Notes under the pieces: generated by a model
The model's input: the letters and a program-made list of their open reading frames with translations, nothing else
What the model was told of the DNA's origin: nothing
Databases searched by the model: none
Assembly (NCBI GenBank): GCA_024103275.1
Contig: JAGFIV010000041.1
Location: 62,001 to 126,000, forward strand
Origin: Flavobacteriales bacterium
GTDB lineage: Bacteria; Bacteroidota; Bacteroidia; Flavobacteriales_F; PHOS-HE28
DNA length: 64,000 nt
Reading direction: 5' to 3'
Program-made: the position numbers and the translations under genes
In this document: piece after piece, positions 14,875-23,091 of the stretch
How the letters are laid out: each line of letters opens with the position of its first letter
Position numbering within the stretch: the first letter of the stretch is position 1

Positions 14875-17742
14875 ATGTCCGACGTGGCCTACATCGACGG
14901 GGTGGCGTATCCGATCAATCCGGGCGAGAGCATCCTCGCCTTCCTGCGGCGCCACAAGGGCGGCGACCACGTGCCCACGCTCTGCGACGCGCCCAACCTG
15001 GAGCCTTTCGGCAGCTGCCGCGTGTGCTCGGTGGAGGTGGCCCTGAAGGCGGACGGCCCCACCAAGGTGATGGCCAGTTGCCACACGCCGGTGGGCAAGG
15101 GGCAGTACATCAAGGCGCACACGCCCCGCATGGAGCGCCTGCGCAGGAACCTGGTGGAGATGGTGCTCACCACCTACGACACCGAAAAGCTCAAGACCGA
15201 GGACCACGGCCGCAATGAGCTGTACAACGTGGTGAAGCAGACCGGCTTCGACATCGACAGCGTGCGCTATCCCAAGGGTGCCATGCCGCTGGATTTCATC
15301 GGCAGGGAAGCCGCCTTCGCAAAGGACCGTTCGCACCCGTACATGGTGAGCGACCTCAGCAGCTGCATCCACTGCTTCCGCTGTGTGCGTGCCTGCGACG
15401 AGGTGCAGGGCGAACAGGTGCTCACCATGGCCGGGCGCGGCTTCAACAGCTACATCGCCAAGGGCACCGCCGAATCGTTCATGGACAGCGACTGCGTGAG
15501 CTGCGGCGCCTGCGCGCAGGCCTGTCCCACCAGCGCCATCACCGACGTGTTCATGAGCAAGGAGAACGTGCCGGACAAGGTGGTGCGCACCGTGTGCACC
15601 TACTGCGGCGTGGGCTGCAACCTGGACGTGAACGTGAAGGACAACACGGTGGTCAGCATCCGCGCGCCGTACGATGCCGAGGTGAACAACGGCCACACCT
15701 GCCTGAAGGGGCGCTATGCCTTCAGCTTCTACAACCATCCGGACCGCCTGCGCACACCGCTGATCAAGCGCAACGGCCAATTCGAGGAGGCCACGTGGGA
15801 CGAGGCCTACGACTACATCGTGGACAGGCTGGCGGAAATCCGTTCCGGGCACGGCCCGGACAGCATCGCCGGCATCAGCAGCGCGCGCTGCCCCAACGAG
15901 GAGAACTACCTGATGCAGAAGTTCATGCGGGCGGTGATCGGCACCAACAACATCGACTGCTGCGCGCGCGTATGCCACAGCCCCACGGCGGCCGGCATGC
16001 AGCGTACCTACGGCACGGGCGCCGCCACCAACAGCATCGAGGACCTCAAGCATACCCATGCCATCCTGCTGATCGGCGCCAACCCCACCGATGCCCACCC
16101 GGTGACCGGTGCACGGATCAAGCAGGAGGCCATGAAGGGCAAGACCCTCATCGTCATCGACCCGAGGCGCATCCACCTGGCCCGCTACGCCCACTTCCAC
16201 CTGCAGCTGAGGCCCGGCACCAACGTGGCCCTGCTGAACATGATGATGCACTACATCATCAAGGAAGGCTTGGTGGACAAGGCCTTCATCGAGGCGCGCA
16301 CCGAGGGGTGGGAGGAGTTCCGGAAGGAACTCATGGACCTGGACGTGGCGCGGATGGAGGAGGTGACCGGCGTGGACCGCAACCTGGTGCGCGAGGCCGC
16401 CATCGCCTACGCCAAGGCCCCGGCCGCCATGAGCTTCCACGGGCTGGGCGTCACCGAGCACTCACAGGGCACCTTCGCCGTGATGCAGATCGCCGACCTG
16501 GCCATGATGACCGGCAACATCGGCCGCCGCGGCGTGGGCGTGAACCCCTTGCGGGGGCAGAACAACGTGCAGGGCGCGGCCGACATGGGGGCGCAGCCGC
16601 ACCAGGGCGCCGGCTACCTGGACCTCACCGACCACGGGGTGCAGCAGCGCTACGAGGAGCACTATGGCGTGCCCATGCCGCCCATGCCGGGCTTCATGAT
16701 CCCGGACATGTTCAACGCCGCCATCGACGGTCGCCTGAAAGCCTTGTGGCTGATGGGCGAGGACGTGGTGCAGTCGGACCCGAACACGCAAAAGGTGATG
16801 CGCGCGCTGGACAGCTTGGACCTCCTGATCGTGCAGGACCTTTTCATGTCGGAATCAGCCCGGCATGCCGATGTGATCTTGCCGGCCTCCAGCTTCCTGG
16901 AGAAGAGTGGGACCTTCACCAACGGCGAACGCCGCGTGCAGCGCGTGCAGGCCGCCGTGGAACCATTGGAGGGCACACGCCCGGACGGGCAGATCATCGT
17001 GGACGTGAGCGAGCGCCTTGCGGAACGGCTGGGCATGTCCAATCCCTTCAACACAGGCACGGGTGCCGCACCCAGCATAGCCAAATACCAGCGGCACGAG
17101 AAGGTGGACGGCGGCACCCGTGCCCGCACTACCTACCATCCGGCTTGGGTGCTGGAGGAGATCAGCGCCCTGGTACCCTTTTTCAAGGGCATCCGCTGGG
17201 AGATGCTCGGTGAGAACGGCAAACAGTGGCCCGTGGCCGCCGACGGCACGGACACGAAGATCCTGCACCTGGATTCCTTCAAGCGCGGGAAGGGCAAATT
17301 CTTCGCGCCCCACTGGACCGAGACCAAGGAAGTGCTCACCCACGGCGAGGCGTACCCCTACATCATCACCACCAACCGCGAGCTGGAGCACTACAACGCC
17401 GGCACCATGACGCGCCGCACGGCCAACAGCGCGATCCTCACCGAGGACGTGCTCCTGATCAACCCGGCCGACGCGGCCGGGAACGGCATCGGCGACGGCG
17501 ACATGGTATGCGTGGAAAGCCCGCGCGGCAAGGTGGACATCAAGGCCCGCATCACCGACGAGGTGAAGCCCGGCATCCTCAGCAGCACCTTCCACTTCCC
17601 GGAGATCATGCTCAACGTGATCACCAGCGACGTGCACGATAGCGAGGCCAAGTGCCCCGAGTACAAGGTGGTGAGCTGCCGGATCCGCAAGGCGAAGAGG
17701 GCGCACACGCGGAAGGCGGGGGAGGTGCGTGTGAAGGCGTGA
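14875..17742 (+). CDS. molybdopterin formate dehydrogenase, catalytic alpha subunit
   Basis: The 955-residue enzyme oxidises formate to CO2 and passes electrons through iron-sulfur clusters to the fused NuoEF subunit. Order: [2Fe-2S] domain (C37, C48, C51, C69), a His-Cys site, two [4Fe-4S] ferredoxin motifs (CIHCFRCVRAC about 164; CVSCGACAQAC about 208), then CTYCGVGC (about 241) opening the molybdopterin domain. The active-site segment is CCARVCHSPTAAG, with Cys (codon TGC at 15973) where Sec-containing enzymes have U, followed by the conserved His. The C-terminal molybdopterin-binding domain includes TTNRELEHYNAGTMTRR. The N-terminus resembles the HoxU/NuoG-like part of NAD-dependent FDHs. 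No accessory gene (fdhD) is adjacent. Confidence 0.94.
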   Translation: MSDVAYIDGVAYPINPGESILAFLRRHKGGDHVPTLCDAPNLEPFGSCRVCSVEVALKADGPTKVMASCHTPVGKGQYIKAHTPRMERLRRNLVEMVLTTYDTEKLKTEDHGRNELYNVVKQTGFDIDSVRYPKGAMPLDFIGREAAFAKDRSHPYMVSDLSSCIHCFRCVRACDEVQGEQVLTMAGRGFNSYIAKGTAESFMDSDCVSCGACAQACPTSAITDVFMSKENVPDKVVRTVCTYCGVGCNLDVNVKDNTVVSIRAPYDAEVNNGHTCLKGRYAFSFYNHPDRLRTPLIKRNGQFEEATWDEAYDYIVDRLAEIRSGHGPDSIAGISSARCPNEENYLMQKFMRAVIGTNNIDCCARVCHSPTAAGMQRTYGTGAATNSIEDLKHTHAILLIGANPTDAHPVTGARIKQEAMKGKTLIVIDPRRIHLARYAHFHLQLRPGTNVALLNMMMHYIIKEGLVDKAFIEARTEGWEEFRKELMDLDVARMEEVTGVDRNLVREAAIAYAKAPAAMSFHGLGVTEHSQGTFAVMQIADLAMMTGNIGRRGVGVNPLRGQNNVQGAADMGAQPHQGAGYLDLTDHGVQQRYEEHYGVPMPPMPGFMIPDMFNAAIDGRLKALWLMGEDVVQSDPNTQKVMRALDSLDLLIVQDLFMSESARHADVILPASSFLEKSGTFTNGERRVQRVQAAVEPLEGTRPDGQIIVDVSERLAERLGMSNPFNTGTGAAPSIAKYQRHEKVDGGTRARTTYHPAWVLEEISALVPFFKGIRWEMLGENGKQWPVAADGTDTKILHLDSFKRGKGKFFAPHWTETKEVLTHGEAYPYIITTNRELEHYNAGTMTRRTANSAILTEDVLLINPADAAGNGIGDGDMVCVESPRGKVDIKARITDEVKPGILSSTFHFPEIMLNVITSDVHDSEAKCPEYKVVSCRIRKAKRAHTRKAGEVRVKA

Positions 17743-17752
17743 GGCTTTCTTC

Positions 17753-17848
17753 TGGGCGTGCCGGCGCTCGAATGCAGCGCCGTCGGGCTATCCGCAGTAG
17801 TCCTCGCCGACGACGGCTGCGGGCTACTTGCTGCTATCCCTCACGCAG
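17753..17848. repeat. structured intergenic repeat of a Bacteroidota-wide type (GGGCGT ... ATCCC-TCACGC)
   Basis: The order is TGGGCGTG, a hairpin GGCGCT/AGCGCC (17763-17768 with 17776-17781), CGGGCTATCCGC, an arm GCAGTAG paired imperfectly with CTACTTGC, then GCTATCCCTCACGC. I recall very similar intergenic elements with GGGCTATCCG and CTATCCCTAACGC in many Flavobacterium and Chryseobacterium genomes; that family link is from memory and untested here. It begins 10 bases after the fdhA stop and could also act in 3'-end formation. Confidence 0.62.
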
Positions 17849-17898
17849 GTTCCGGCAACACCCTCCGCACCGCTGCCACTCAACCCCGGGGGTAGGGC

Positions 17899-17990
17899 CT
17901 CTGCCGGATAGGGATCCCAACGGTTTTCTGCGGGACCCGGCCAATTCCCGCATGGATCTTCGTGAAGGGAATTGGCGCAGGCCTGCCGTA
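17899..17990. repeat. diverged relative of the RAYT-linked REP-like element
   Basis: Blocks in the same order as in units B, D and F: GAT-CCAACGG, TGCGGGACCC, ATTCCC-CATG-AT-TTCG, and ATTGG-GCGCAGG. A perfect 10-bp inverted repeat GCCAATTCCC (17940-17949) / GGGAATTGGC (17967-17976) forms an internal hairpin not present in the others. Outer arms are eroded to AGGCCTCTGCC and GCAGGCCTGCC. Confidence 0.55.
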
Positions 17991-18044
17991 GGAAGCAAGG
18001 CAAGAGGAAGGGAACGGAACGGAACGGGAGGAGAAGTGGGATCA

Positions 18045-18068
18045 ACCCATTCATGGCCATGAATGGGT
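18045..18068. repeat. perfect 24-bp palindrome, copy 1
   Basis: A fully self-complementary 24-mer with outer ACC/GGT around the 20-bp core CCATTCATGGCCATGAATGG. It has no loop, so it suits either a cruciform or a dimeric protein site. Confidence 0.92.
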
Positions 18069-18145
18069 CCATATGGTTTTGTGCTTGAAACACATCTGGA
18101 TGTGGGGCCTATTCCGGTATAATACGCTGAGTGCCAGCTGCCAAA

Positions 18146-18169
18146 ATCCATTCATGGCCATGAATGGAT
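18146..18169. repeat. perfect 24-bp palindrome, copy 2
   Basis: The same 20-bp core as copy 1, flanked by AT/AT instead of AC/GT, and also fully self-complementary. Its centre is 101 bases from that of copy 1 and about 112 bases before the metB ATG. The compensating outer-base changes (C-G to T-A) keep the symmetry. Confidence 0.92.
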
Positions 18170-18269
18170 CCGATGCGGACCTAGCATCCGAACAACGTTC
18201 AGTACCCGGATCCCCGCCAAATCCGCGGGTGCAAGCTTGGAGTACCTTCGCGCCCTCTTTCCCCCGTCC

Positions 18270-19409
18270 ATGAAATTCTCCACCAAGTGCATCCACGCGG
18301 GCGTGGAGCCCGATCCCTCCACCGGGGCCATCATGACCCCCATCTTCCAGACCAGCACCTACGTGCAGGCCTCGCCGGGCCACCACAAGGGCTATGAGTA
18401 CAGCCGCACGCACAACCCCACGCGCACCGCCCTGCAAAAGGCGCTGGCCGCGCTGGAGAACGGCAAGCACGGCCTCTGCTTCGCCACAGGCATGGCCAGC
18501 ATCGATGCCGTGGTGAAGCTGCTCAAGCCCGGTGACGAGGTGGTGAGCACCAACGACCTCTACGGCGGCACCTACCGCCTCTTCACCAAGGTCTTCGAAC
18601 CCTTCGGCGTGAAGTTCTCCTTCGTGGACATGAGCGACCCGGCCAATGTGGCCGCCGCCATCACGCCGAAGACCAAGTTGGTGTGGGCGGAAACGCCGAC
18701 CAATCCCACGCTGCGCATCGTGGACATTGCCGCCTTGGCCAAGCTCACCAAAGGCAACGGCATCCTGCTGGCCGTGGACAACACCTTCGCCTCGCCTTAC
18801 CTGCAGAACCCCATGGACCTGGGCGCGGACATCGTGATGCACTCCGTGACTAAGTTCCTCGGCGGCCACAGCGACGTGGTGATGGGCGCCCTGGTGGTGA
18901 ATGATGATGCCTTGGCCGAACGCCTGGCCTTCATCCAGAACAGCTGCGGCGCCACGCCCGGGCCGCAGGACTGCTTCCTGGTGCTGCGCGGCCTGAAGAC
19001 CCTGCACCTGCGCATGGAGCGCCATTGCGCCAACGGTCGTGCCGTGGCGGAGTTCCTGGCGAAGCATCCCAAGGTGGGCAAGGTCTACTGGCCCGGTCTG
19101 CCCGACCACCCCAACCACGCCGTGGCCAAGCGCCAGATGCGCGACTTCGGCGGCATGATGAGCTTCACCATCAAAGGCGACCGCATGGAGGACGCCAACC
19201 GCTTCCTCAGCACCTGCAAGCTCTTCAGCCTGGCGGAATCCCTCGGCGGCGTGGAATCCCTGATGGGCCACCCGGCCAGCATGACCCATGCCAGCATTCC
19301 CCGTGAAGAGCGGATCAAGACCGGTGTCACCGACTCGTTGATCCGCCTCAGCGTGGGCGTGGAGGACGCGCAGGACCTGATTGACGACCTGTCGAAGGCC
19401 TTGGCCTGA
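18270..19409 (+). CDS. metB: cystathionine gamma-synthase / Cys-Met metabolism PLP enzyme
   Basis: The 379-residue enzyme belongs to the Cys/Met-metabolism PLP family. Seen are TPIFQTSTYVQASP, YEYSRTHNPTR, DLYGGTYRLF, ETPTNPTLRIVDI, VDNTFASPYLQNP, and the PLP lysine K195 in SVTKFLGGHSD. It ends with SLGGVESLMGHPASMTH and an SVGVEDAQDLIDDL segment. MetB makes cystathionine from an activated homoserine and cysteine; MetC-type lyases and MGL share the fold, so the exact reaction is less certain than the family. The start MKFSTKCIHAG at 18270 matches the family N-terminus. The unusual palindrome pair lies upstream. Confidence 0.92.
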   Translation: MKFSTKCIHAGVEPDPSTGAIMTPIFQTSTYVQASPGHHKGYEYSRTHNPTRTALQKALAALENGKHGLCFATGMASIDAVVKLLKPGDEVVSTNDLYGGTYRLFTKVFEPFGVKFSFVDMSDPANVAAAITPKTKLVWAETPTNPTLRIVDIAALAKLTKGNGILLAVDNTFASPYLQNPMDLGADIVMHSVTKFLGGHSDVVMGALVVNDDALAERLAFIQNSCGATPGPQDCFLVLRGLKTLHLRMERHCANGRAVAEFLAKHPKVGKVYWPGLPDHPNHAVAKRQMRDFGGMMSFTIKGDRMEDANRFLSTCKLFSLAESLGGVESLMGHPASMTHASIPREERIKTGVTDSLIRLSVGVEDAQDLIDDLSKALA

Positions 19410-19490
19410 TCCAGGCAGGGAACCGTTTGGAACCCAAGGGTGGACCCGTCTTTAGGCACCTTGTGGCGTGAAGAAGGGAGGCATCCTTCG

Positions 19491-19498
19491 TAAATTTG
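19491..19498 (+). promoter_or_regulatory. TAaaTTTG -7 box for the metalloprotease gene
   Basis: Exact TAnnTTTG, 28 bases before the ATG at 19527. No TTG is found at the usual distance upstream. Confidence 0.55.
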
Positions 19499-19526
19499 GG
19501 CTCATCCAATCGTGTAAGAACCTGAA

Positions 19527-21614
19527 ATGACCCGGACTTCCCTGTACACCTTGGCGGCGGCGCTGCTCCTGCCGTCGCTTTCCCTACGTGCGCAGCAATC
19601 CGACTTCCACTGCGGTGCCAACGAGCTTGACCGGATGGGCAGCCTGGTGATCGGGCATCCCGACCGCCTGCAACAGATCGAGCAGGCCCGCACGGAGTTG
19701 GAGCACTTCACCCAGGCCTGGGAGCAGGACGCATCGCGCGGTGGCGGCCAGTACGTCATTCCGGTGGTGTTCCACATCATCCACAACAACGGTCCGGAGA
19801 ACATCAGCAACGAGCAGGTGTATGATGCCGTCAGGGTGATGAACGAGGATTGGAACAAGCAGAATCCGGATTGGATGAACGTGCAGCCGGAGTTCCTGGA
19901 CCGGGTGGCCGATATGCAGGTGACCTTCAAGCTGGCGAAGAAGGACCCCAATGGGAATTGCACGAGCGGGATCACCCGGACTGAAAGTGTTCTGACCAAC
20001 GACGGGGGCCAAGAAATGAAAAACTTGATCCACTGGCCGCGGGAAAGCTACCTGAACATCTGGGTGGCGGCGAGTGCGGGAGGGTCAGGCGTGGCGGGCT
20101 ATGCCATGTATCCCTCCTCGGTGGCGGGGTCATGGGGTGCGGCTGCGGACGGCATCGTGATCATGAGCAGTTATGTGGGCGCCATCGGGACGGGTAGCCC
20201 CATGCGTTCCCATTCCTTGAGCCACGAGGTGGGCCACTGGCTGAACCTGATGCACCCGTGGGGCAATTCCAATGACCCCGGTGTCGCCTCCAACTGCAAT
20301 ACGGACGACGGTGTCAGCGATACGCCGAACACCATCGGTTGGACCTCTTGCAACTTGCGCGGGGCCACTTGCGGTTCGGCACTGGACAACGTGGAGAACT
20401 TCATGGAGTACTCCTATTGCAGCAAGATGTTCACCAACGGGCAGAAGGCACGTGTACACGCCGCCCTGAACAGCAGCACGGCCTCGCGAAACAACCTGTG
20501 GACGGCATCCAACCTGGCACTCACCGGCGTGAATGACGCGCCCCAGCTCTGTGAGGCGGACTTCATCAGCAACCGCAGGGTCGTTTGCGTGGGTCAGACG
20601 ATCACGTTCACCGATATCAGCTTCAACGGGGTTGCCGGGCGGAGCTGGACCTTTGAGGGGGCCACGCCGGCCACGGCCGAAACGTCCACTGCCACGGTGA
20701 GCTACAGCGCCTCCGGAACCTATGACGTGACCCTGACCGTGAGTGACGGCTCGGGGTCGCTCACCACCACACATGCGGGATATGTCACCGTGCTGCCCGA
20801 ACCCGGGGCTGCCACGCCGTTGGCGGAAAGCTTCGAGAACATGAGCAACCTCGACCCCTCCATCTGGCACGTGGCGGACCAGAACCCGGGCAGCTTTACC
20901 ATCTCGGGCTCGGCCGCCTATACCGGTTCGCAGAGCTTGCGCCTGACCAACAACACTGCGCGCAGGGGCAACCGCTATGAGCTAATGAGCACCACCGTGG
21001 ACAATTCCTCGGGCACCCCATTGAGCATCTCCTTCCGCTATGCCTTCGCCAAGCGCACCAATTCCAATAACGATGCGTTGCGCGTGTATGCAAGCCGTGA
21101 TTGCGGTGAGACCTGGAGCATGCGCAAGGCCCTGATAGGCAGCAACCTGGCCACTGCCCCGAACACGAACGGCACGTTTACGCCCAATGGACCCGATCAG
21201 TGGGCTTATGTGGAACTGGCCCCGCTGACCGGCCTGTTCGAGATCGGCAGCCTGCGCCTGAGGTTCGTGTTCGAGAGCGATGGAGGCAACAACTTGTGGC
21301 TGGACGACATCAACCTGAACAGCGGGCAGGTGGGCATCGATGAACTTGGGACCGGTGCGGCCAGGGCCATTTCCGTGGTGCCGAACCCGGCACATGACCG
21401 TGCAGAGGTATCGGTAATGCTACGGAACAACGGTGCGGTGAAGGTGGAACTGGTGGATCTGCTGGGCCGCCCGGTGCGCACGGTGGACCAAGGGACGCGG
21501 CCGGCCGGCATGGCCCGTTGGACCGTGGACCTGAACGGGCTTCCCGATGGCCTGTATTTCGTGCGGGTCCAGCAGGAAGGCGGGGTGCAAGTGGCCAAGT
21601 TCACCAAGGAGTAG
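19527..21614 (+). CDS. secreted M43-type zinc metalloprotease with PKD domain and T9SS sorting domain
   Basis: The 695-residue protein has a signal peptide (LYTLAAALLLPSLSLRAQ). It then has an M43/pappalysin-like catalytic domain with the zinc motif HEVGHWLNLMH (H233, E234, H237, H243) and a Met-turn region ENFMEYSYCSKMFT. A PKD domain follows (about 350-440, with VSYSASGTYDVTLTVSDG), then a jelly-roll-like domain (about 440-610), and a C-terminal sorting domain starting AISVVPNPAHDRAEV. The protease would be released or anchored at the cell surface through the T9SS whose translocon gene sprA lies at 54-61 kb. A 19-bp stem terminator follows. Confidence 0.93.
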   Translation: MTRTSLYTLAAALLLPSLSLRAQQSDFHCGANELDRMGSLVIGHPDRLQQIEQARTELEHFTQAWEQDASRGGGQYVIPVVFHIIHNNGPENISNEQVYDAVRVMNEDWNKQNPDWMNVQPEFLDRVADMQVTFKLAKKDPNGNCTSGITRTESVLTNDGGQEMKNLIHWPRESYLNIWVAASAGGSGVAGYAMYPSSVAGSWGAAADGIVIMSSYVGAIGTGSPMRSHSLSHEVGHWLNLMHPWGNSNDPGVASNCNTDDGVSDTPNTIGWTSCNLRGATCGSALDNVENFMEYSYCSKMFTNGQKARVHAALNSSTASRNNLWTASNLALTGVNDAPQLCEADFISNRRVVCVGQTITFTDISFNGVAGRSWTFEGATPATAETSTATVSYSASGTYDVTLTVSDGSGSLTTTHAGYVTVLPEPGAATPLAESFENMSNLDPSIWHVADQNPGSFTISGSAAYTGSQSLRLTNNTARRGNRYELMSTTVDNSSGTPLSISFRYAFAKRTNSNNDALRVYASRDCGETWSMRKALIGSNLATAPNTNGTFTPNGPDQWAYVELAPLTGLFEIGSLRLRFVFESDGGNNLWLDDINLNSGQVGIDELGTGAARAISVVPNPAHDRAEVSVMLRNNGAVKVELVDLLGRPVRTVDQGTRPAGMARWTVDLNGLPDGLYFVRVQQEGGVQVAKFTKE

Positions 21615-21647
21615 GCTACGGCGGCAAACGGGAAGGCAGACGTGCCC

Positions 21648-21688
21648 CATGAAGAAGCCCCGGCACTTTGTGCCGGGGCTTCTTCATG
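21648..21688. terminator. long bidirectional terminator hairpin
   Basis: A perfect 19-bp stem (21648-21666 with 21670-21688) containing GAAGAAGCCCCGGCAC, closed by a TTT loop. It lies between the convergent metalloprotease gene and the exported-protein gene at 21706. The A-rich/T-rich stem ends could supply U-tracts on both strands. Confidence 0.75.
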
Positions 21689-21705
21689 GCCGGATCTTCC
21701 GCAGG

Positions 21706-22140
21706 CTACTTGTAGCCCACCAGGATGGCCACGCAGCCGACAGTGAGCATTCCGTTGCCGCCTTTGGCGGAGGCGGGCACGTCGATGTGCACCGTCAATT
21801 TCTGGGTGGTGGCCACCTTGAAGTCAAAATGGTCCAGGGGGGCATCTCCGGTGCTTTCCGTCAAGGTGTTGCCGGATGCATCGCGCAGTTGCCAGTTCAC
21901 CTGCCCGAGGATGGGGTGGGCGCAGATGGCCAACCGGTATTCCTGTCCGCTGTAGAAGGTCAGGTCCACTTGCGCCTCCTCGCCGGGTGCCAGTTGGGCG
22001 GCGTTGAAGGTCTCGTTGAACTTGTACGGTGCCATGGCAGGCATGCACTTGTTCTTGGCGAAGCTGCGGCACTGGGCCCGGGAAGCAGCCGGCAGGGCCA
22101 AGGCCAGCATCAGCGCGAAGAGGGGTATGAGGTGCTTCAT
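21706..22140 (-). CDS. exported hypothetical protein (144 residues)
   Basis: The protein has a clear signal peptide (LIPLFALMLALALPAASRAQ) and a mature part of about 120 residues with three or four cysteines near its ends (CRSFAKNKC, AICAHP, VGCVAIL). The mature domain is predicted beta-rich (VDLTFYSGQEYRLAIC, VNWQLRDASGNTL, KLTVHIDVP), like a small periplasmic C2/beta-sandwich domain. It starts 9 bases after the lipoprotein gene on the same strand, so the two form an operon, perhaps with polA. I do not recognise a named family. Confidence 0.82.
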   Translation of the reverse strand: MKHLIPLFALMLALALPAASRAQCRSFAKNKCMPAMAPYKFNETFNAAQLAPGEEAQVDLTFYSGQEYRLAICAHPILGQVNWQLRDASGNTLTESTGDAPLDHFDFKVATTQKLTVHIDVPASAKGGNGMLTVGCVAILVGYK

Positions 22141-22149
22141 GGCAGGTGT

Positions 22150-23031
22150 TCAATTGATGTAGCCGGCGCGGATGCTTGCCGCCGCCTCGCCGATGGACTT
22201 GAGTTGTTCGTCGGTGAGGGTGGCCACGGGCGCCGTCCCCCCGATGACGGTCACGCCGCCGTCCTGTGTCACGGTGCTGTTGCCCGTGGGCATGGCCACC
22301 CCGGCAAAGAGGGCATCGAGCCTTTCCAGGTCGGTGAGCACCGCGGCCACGCTGGCATCATCGGGGCTGTAGGTGCGGATCAGGTCCAGCAGGTCCTTGA
22401 GGGAAAGGCGCTGCTCGGCCACGCGCTGCCGCAGCTCGGGCGTATCGTGCTTCAGGCACACCTGCGTGGCGATGTACAGGCCCTCCACCCAGCCGCCGGC
22501 CACCATCAGGGCGCTGATGTTGTCCCGTTGGTTTTCCTTCAGGTACCCGTCCACGTCCAGGTAGGTCTCGCTGATGATGTTCAGCAGTGAATCGCGGTTG
22601 CTGCGGTTCTGTTCCAGGCGGTCCACCACCTCCTGGTTGAAGGCGTTGTTGATGTCCAGCTTCTTGCCCAGCTTTTGCGCGCAACTGGTGTAGAGCATGC
22701 TTTCCTGGGTGTTGTTGTACACGCTGGCATAGCTGAGGTCGGCCCCGTAGATGCCCAGGTTGAGCGCCTGCTTGCTGGCCGAGGTATAATTGTCCACGTT
22801 CTTCACGTCGTTGAGGATGCTCTTGTCGTACTCGGCGCCGGCCTTTTGCAGCAGGCCGGCGGTTTCCATCGGCGACGGGATCGAGTGGAATATGTTGCGG
22901 GTGCGCTGGGACCGGAGGACGGCGGTGGAATCGGTGTCGGTGGTGAGGGTCTCCGCCGGCTGGCCGGGACCGCTGCATGCGGCCATGGCCAGGCATGCCG
23001 TCAGGGAGAGGATGATCGGTTTCGCACGCAT
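22150..23031 (-). CDS. putative envelope lipoprotein (293 residues)
   Basis: The N-terminus MRAKPIILSLTACLAMAACSG contains a lipobox (LAMAAC), so the mature protein should be lipidated at that Cys and exported. The rest is mainly alpha-helical: SSILNDVKNV-like and LGIYGADLSYASVYNNTQESM segments, then QEVVDRLEQNRSNRDSLLNI and VAGGWVEGLYIATQVC. Many Bacteroidota genomes carry similar helical lipoproteins of unknown role. It lies 60 bases downstream of polA and 9 bases upstream of the next exported-protein gene. Confidence 0.85.
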   Translation of the reverse strand: MRAKPIILSLTACLAMAACSGPGQPAETLTTDTDSTAVLRSQRTRNIFHSIPSPMETAGLLQKAGAEYDKSILNDVKNVDNYTSASKQALNLGIYGADLSYASVYNNTQESMLYTSCAQKLGKKLDINNAFNQEVVDRLEQNRSNRDSLLNIISETYLDVDGYLKENQRDNISALMVAGGWVEGLYIATQVCLKHDTPELRQRVAEQRLSLKDLLDLIRTYSPDDASVAAVLTDLERLDALFAGVAMPTGNSTVTQDGGVTVIGGTAPVATLTDEQLKSIGEAAASIRAGYIN

Positions 23032-23091
23032 GGTCGGTCTCCGTTCTGGTTGGGGAGGATTGCGGTAAAGATCCCCTTTCCCGGTGAGTCA

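Larger units (their letters stand above)
17743..18269. other. 527-base intergenic region with three kinds of palindromic sequence, no gene
   Basis: Between fdhA and metB no credible ORF is present. The gap holds a GGGCGT...ATCCC structured repeat (17753-17848), a diverged relative of the RAYT-linked repeat (17899-17990), a short GGAAC tandem run (about 18012-18027), and two near-identical 24-bp perfect palindromes (18045-18068 and 18146-18169). A minor hairpin CACATC-TG-GATGTG lies at 18091-18104. A near-consensus TAccTTcG box at 18243-18250 may serve metB. Confidence 0.8.

Noticed and set aside
15973-15975. Selenocysteine at the formate dehydrogenase active site
   Set aside because: The codon is TGC, not TGA, and no SECIS-like hairpin is needed; this is a Cys-type enzyme.
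18085-18123. Sigma70-like promoter (TTGAAA at 18085, TATAAT at 18118) between the twin palindromes
   Set aside because: Spacing is 27 bases, far from 17, and Bacteroidota use TAnnTTTG boxes; TATAAT alone is likely chance.
17743-18269. tRNA or other stable RNA gene in the longest gene-free gap
   Set aside because: No cloverleaf, CCA-adjacent acceptor stem or GGTTCGA-type T arm was found; the symmetry present is explained by repeats and palindromes.
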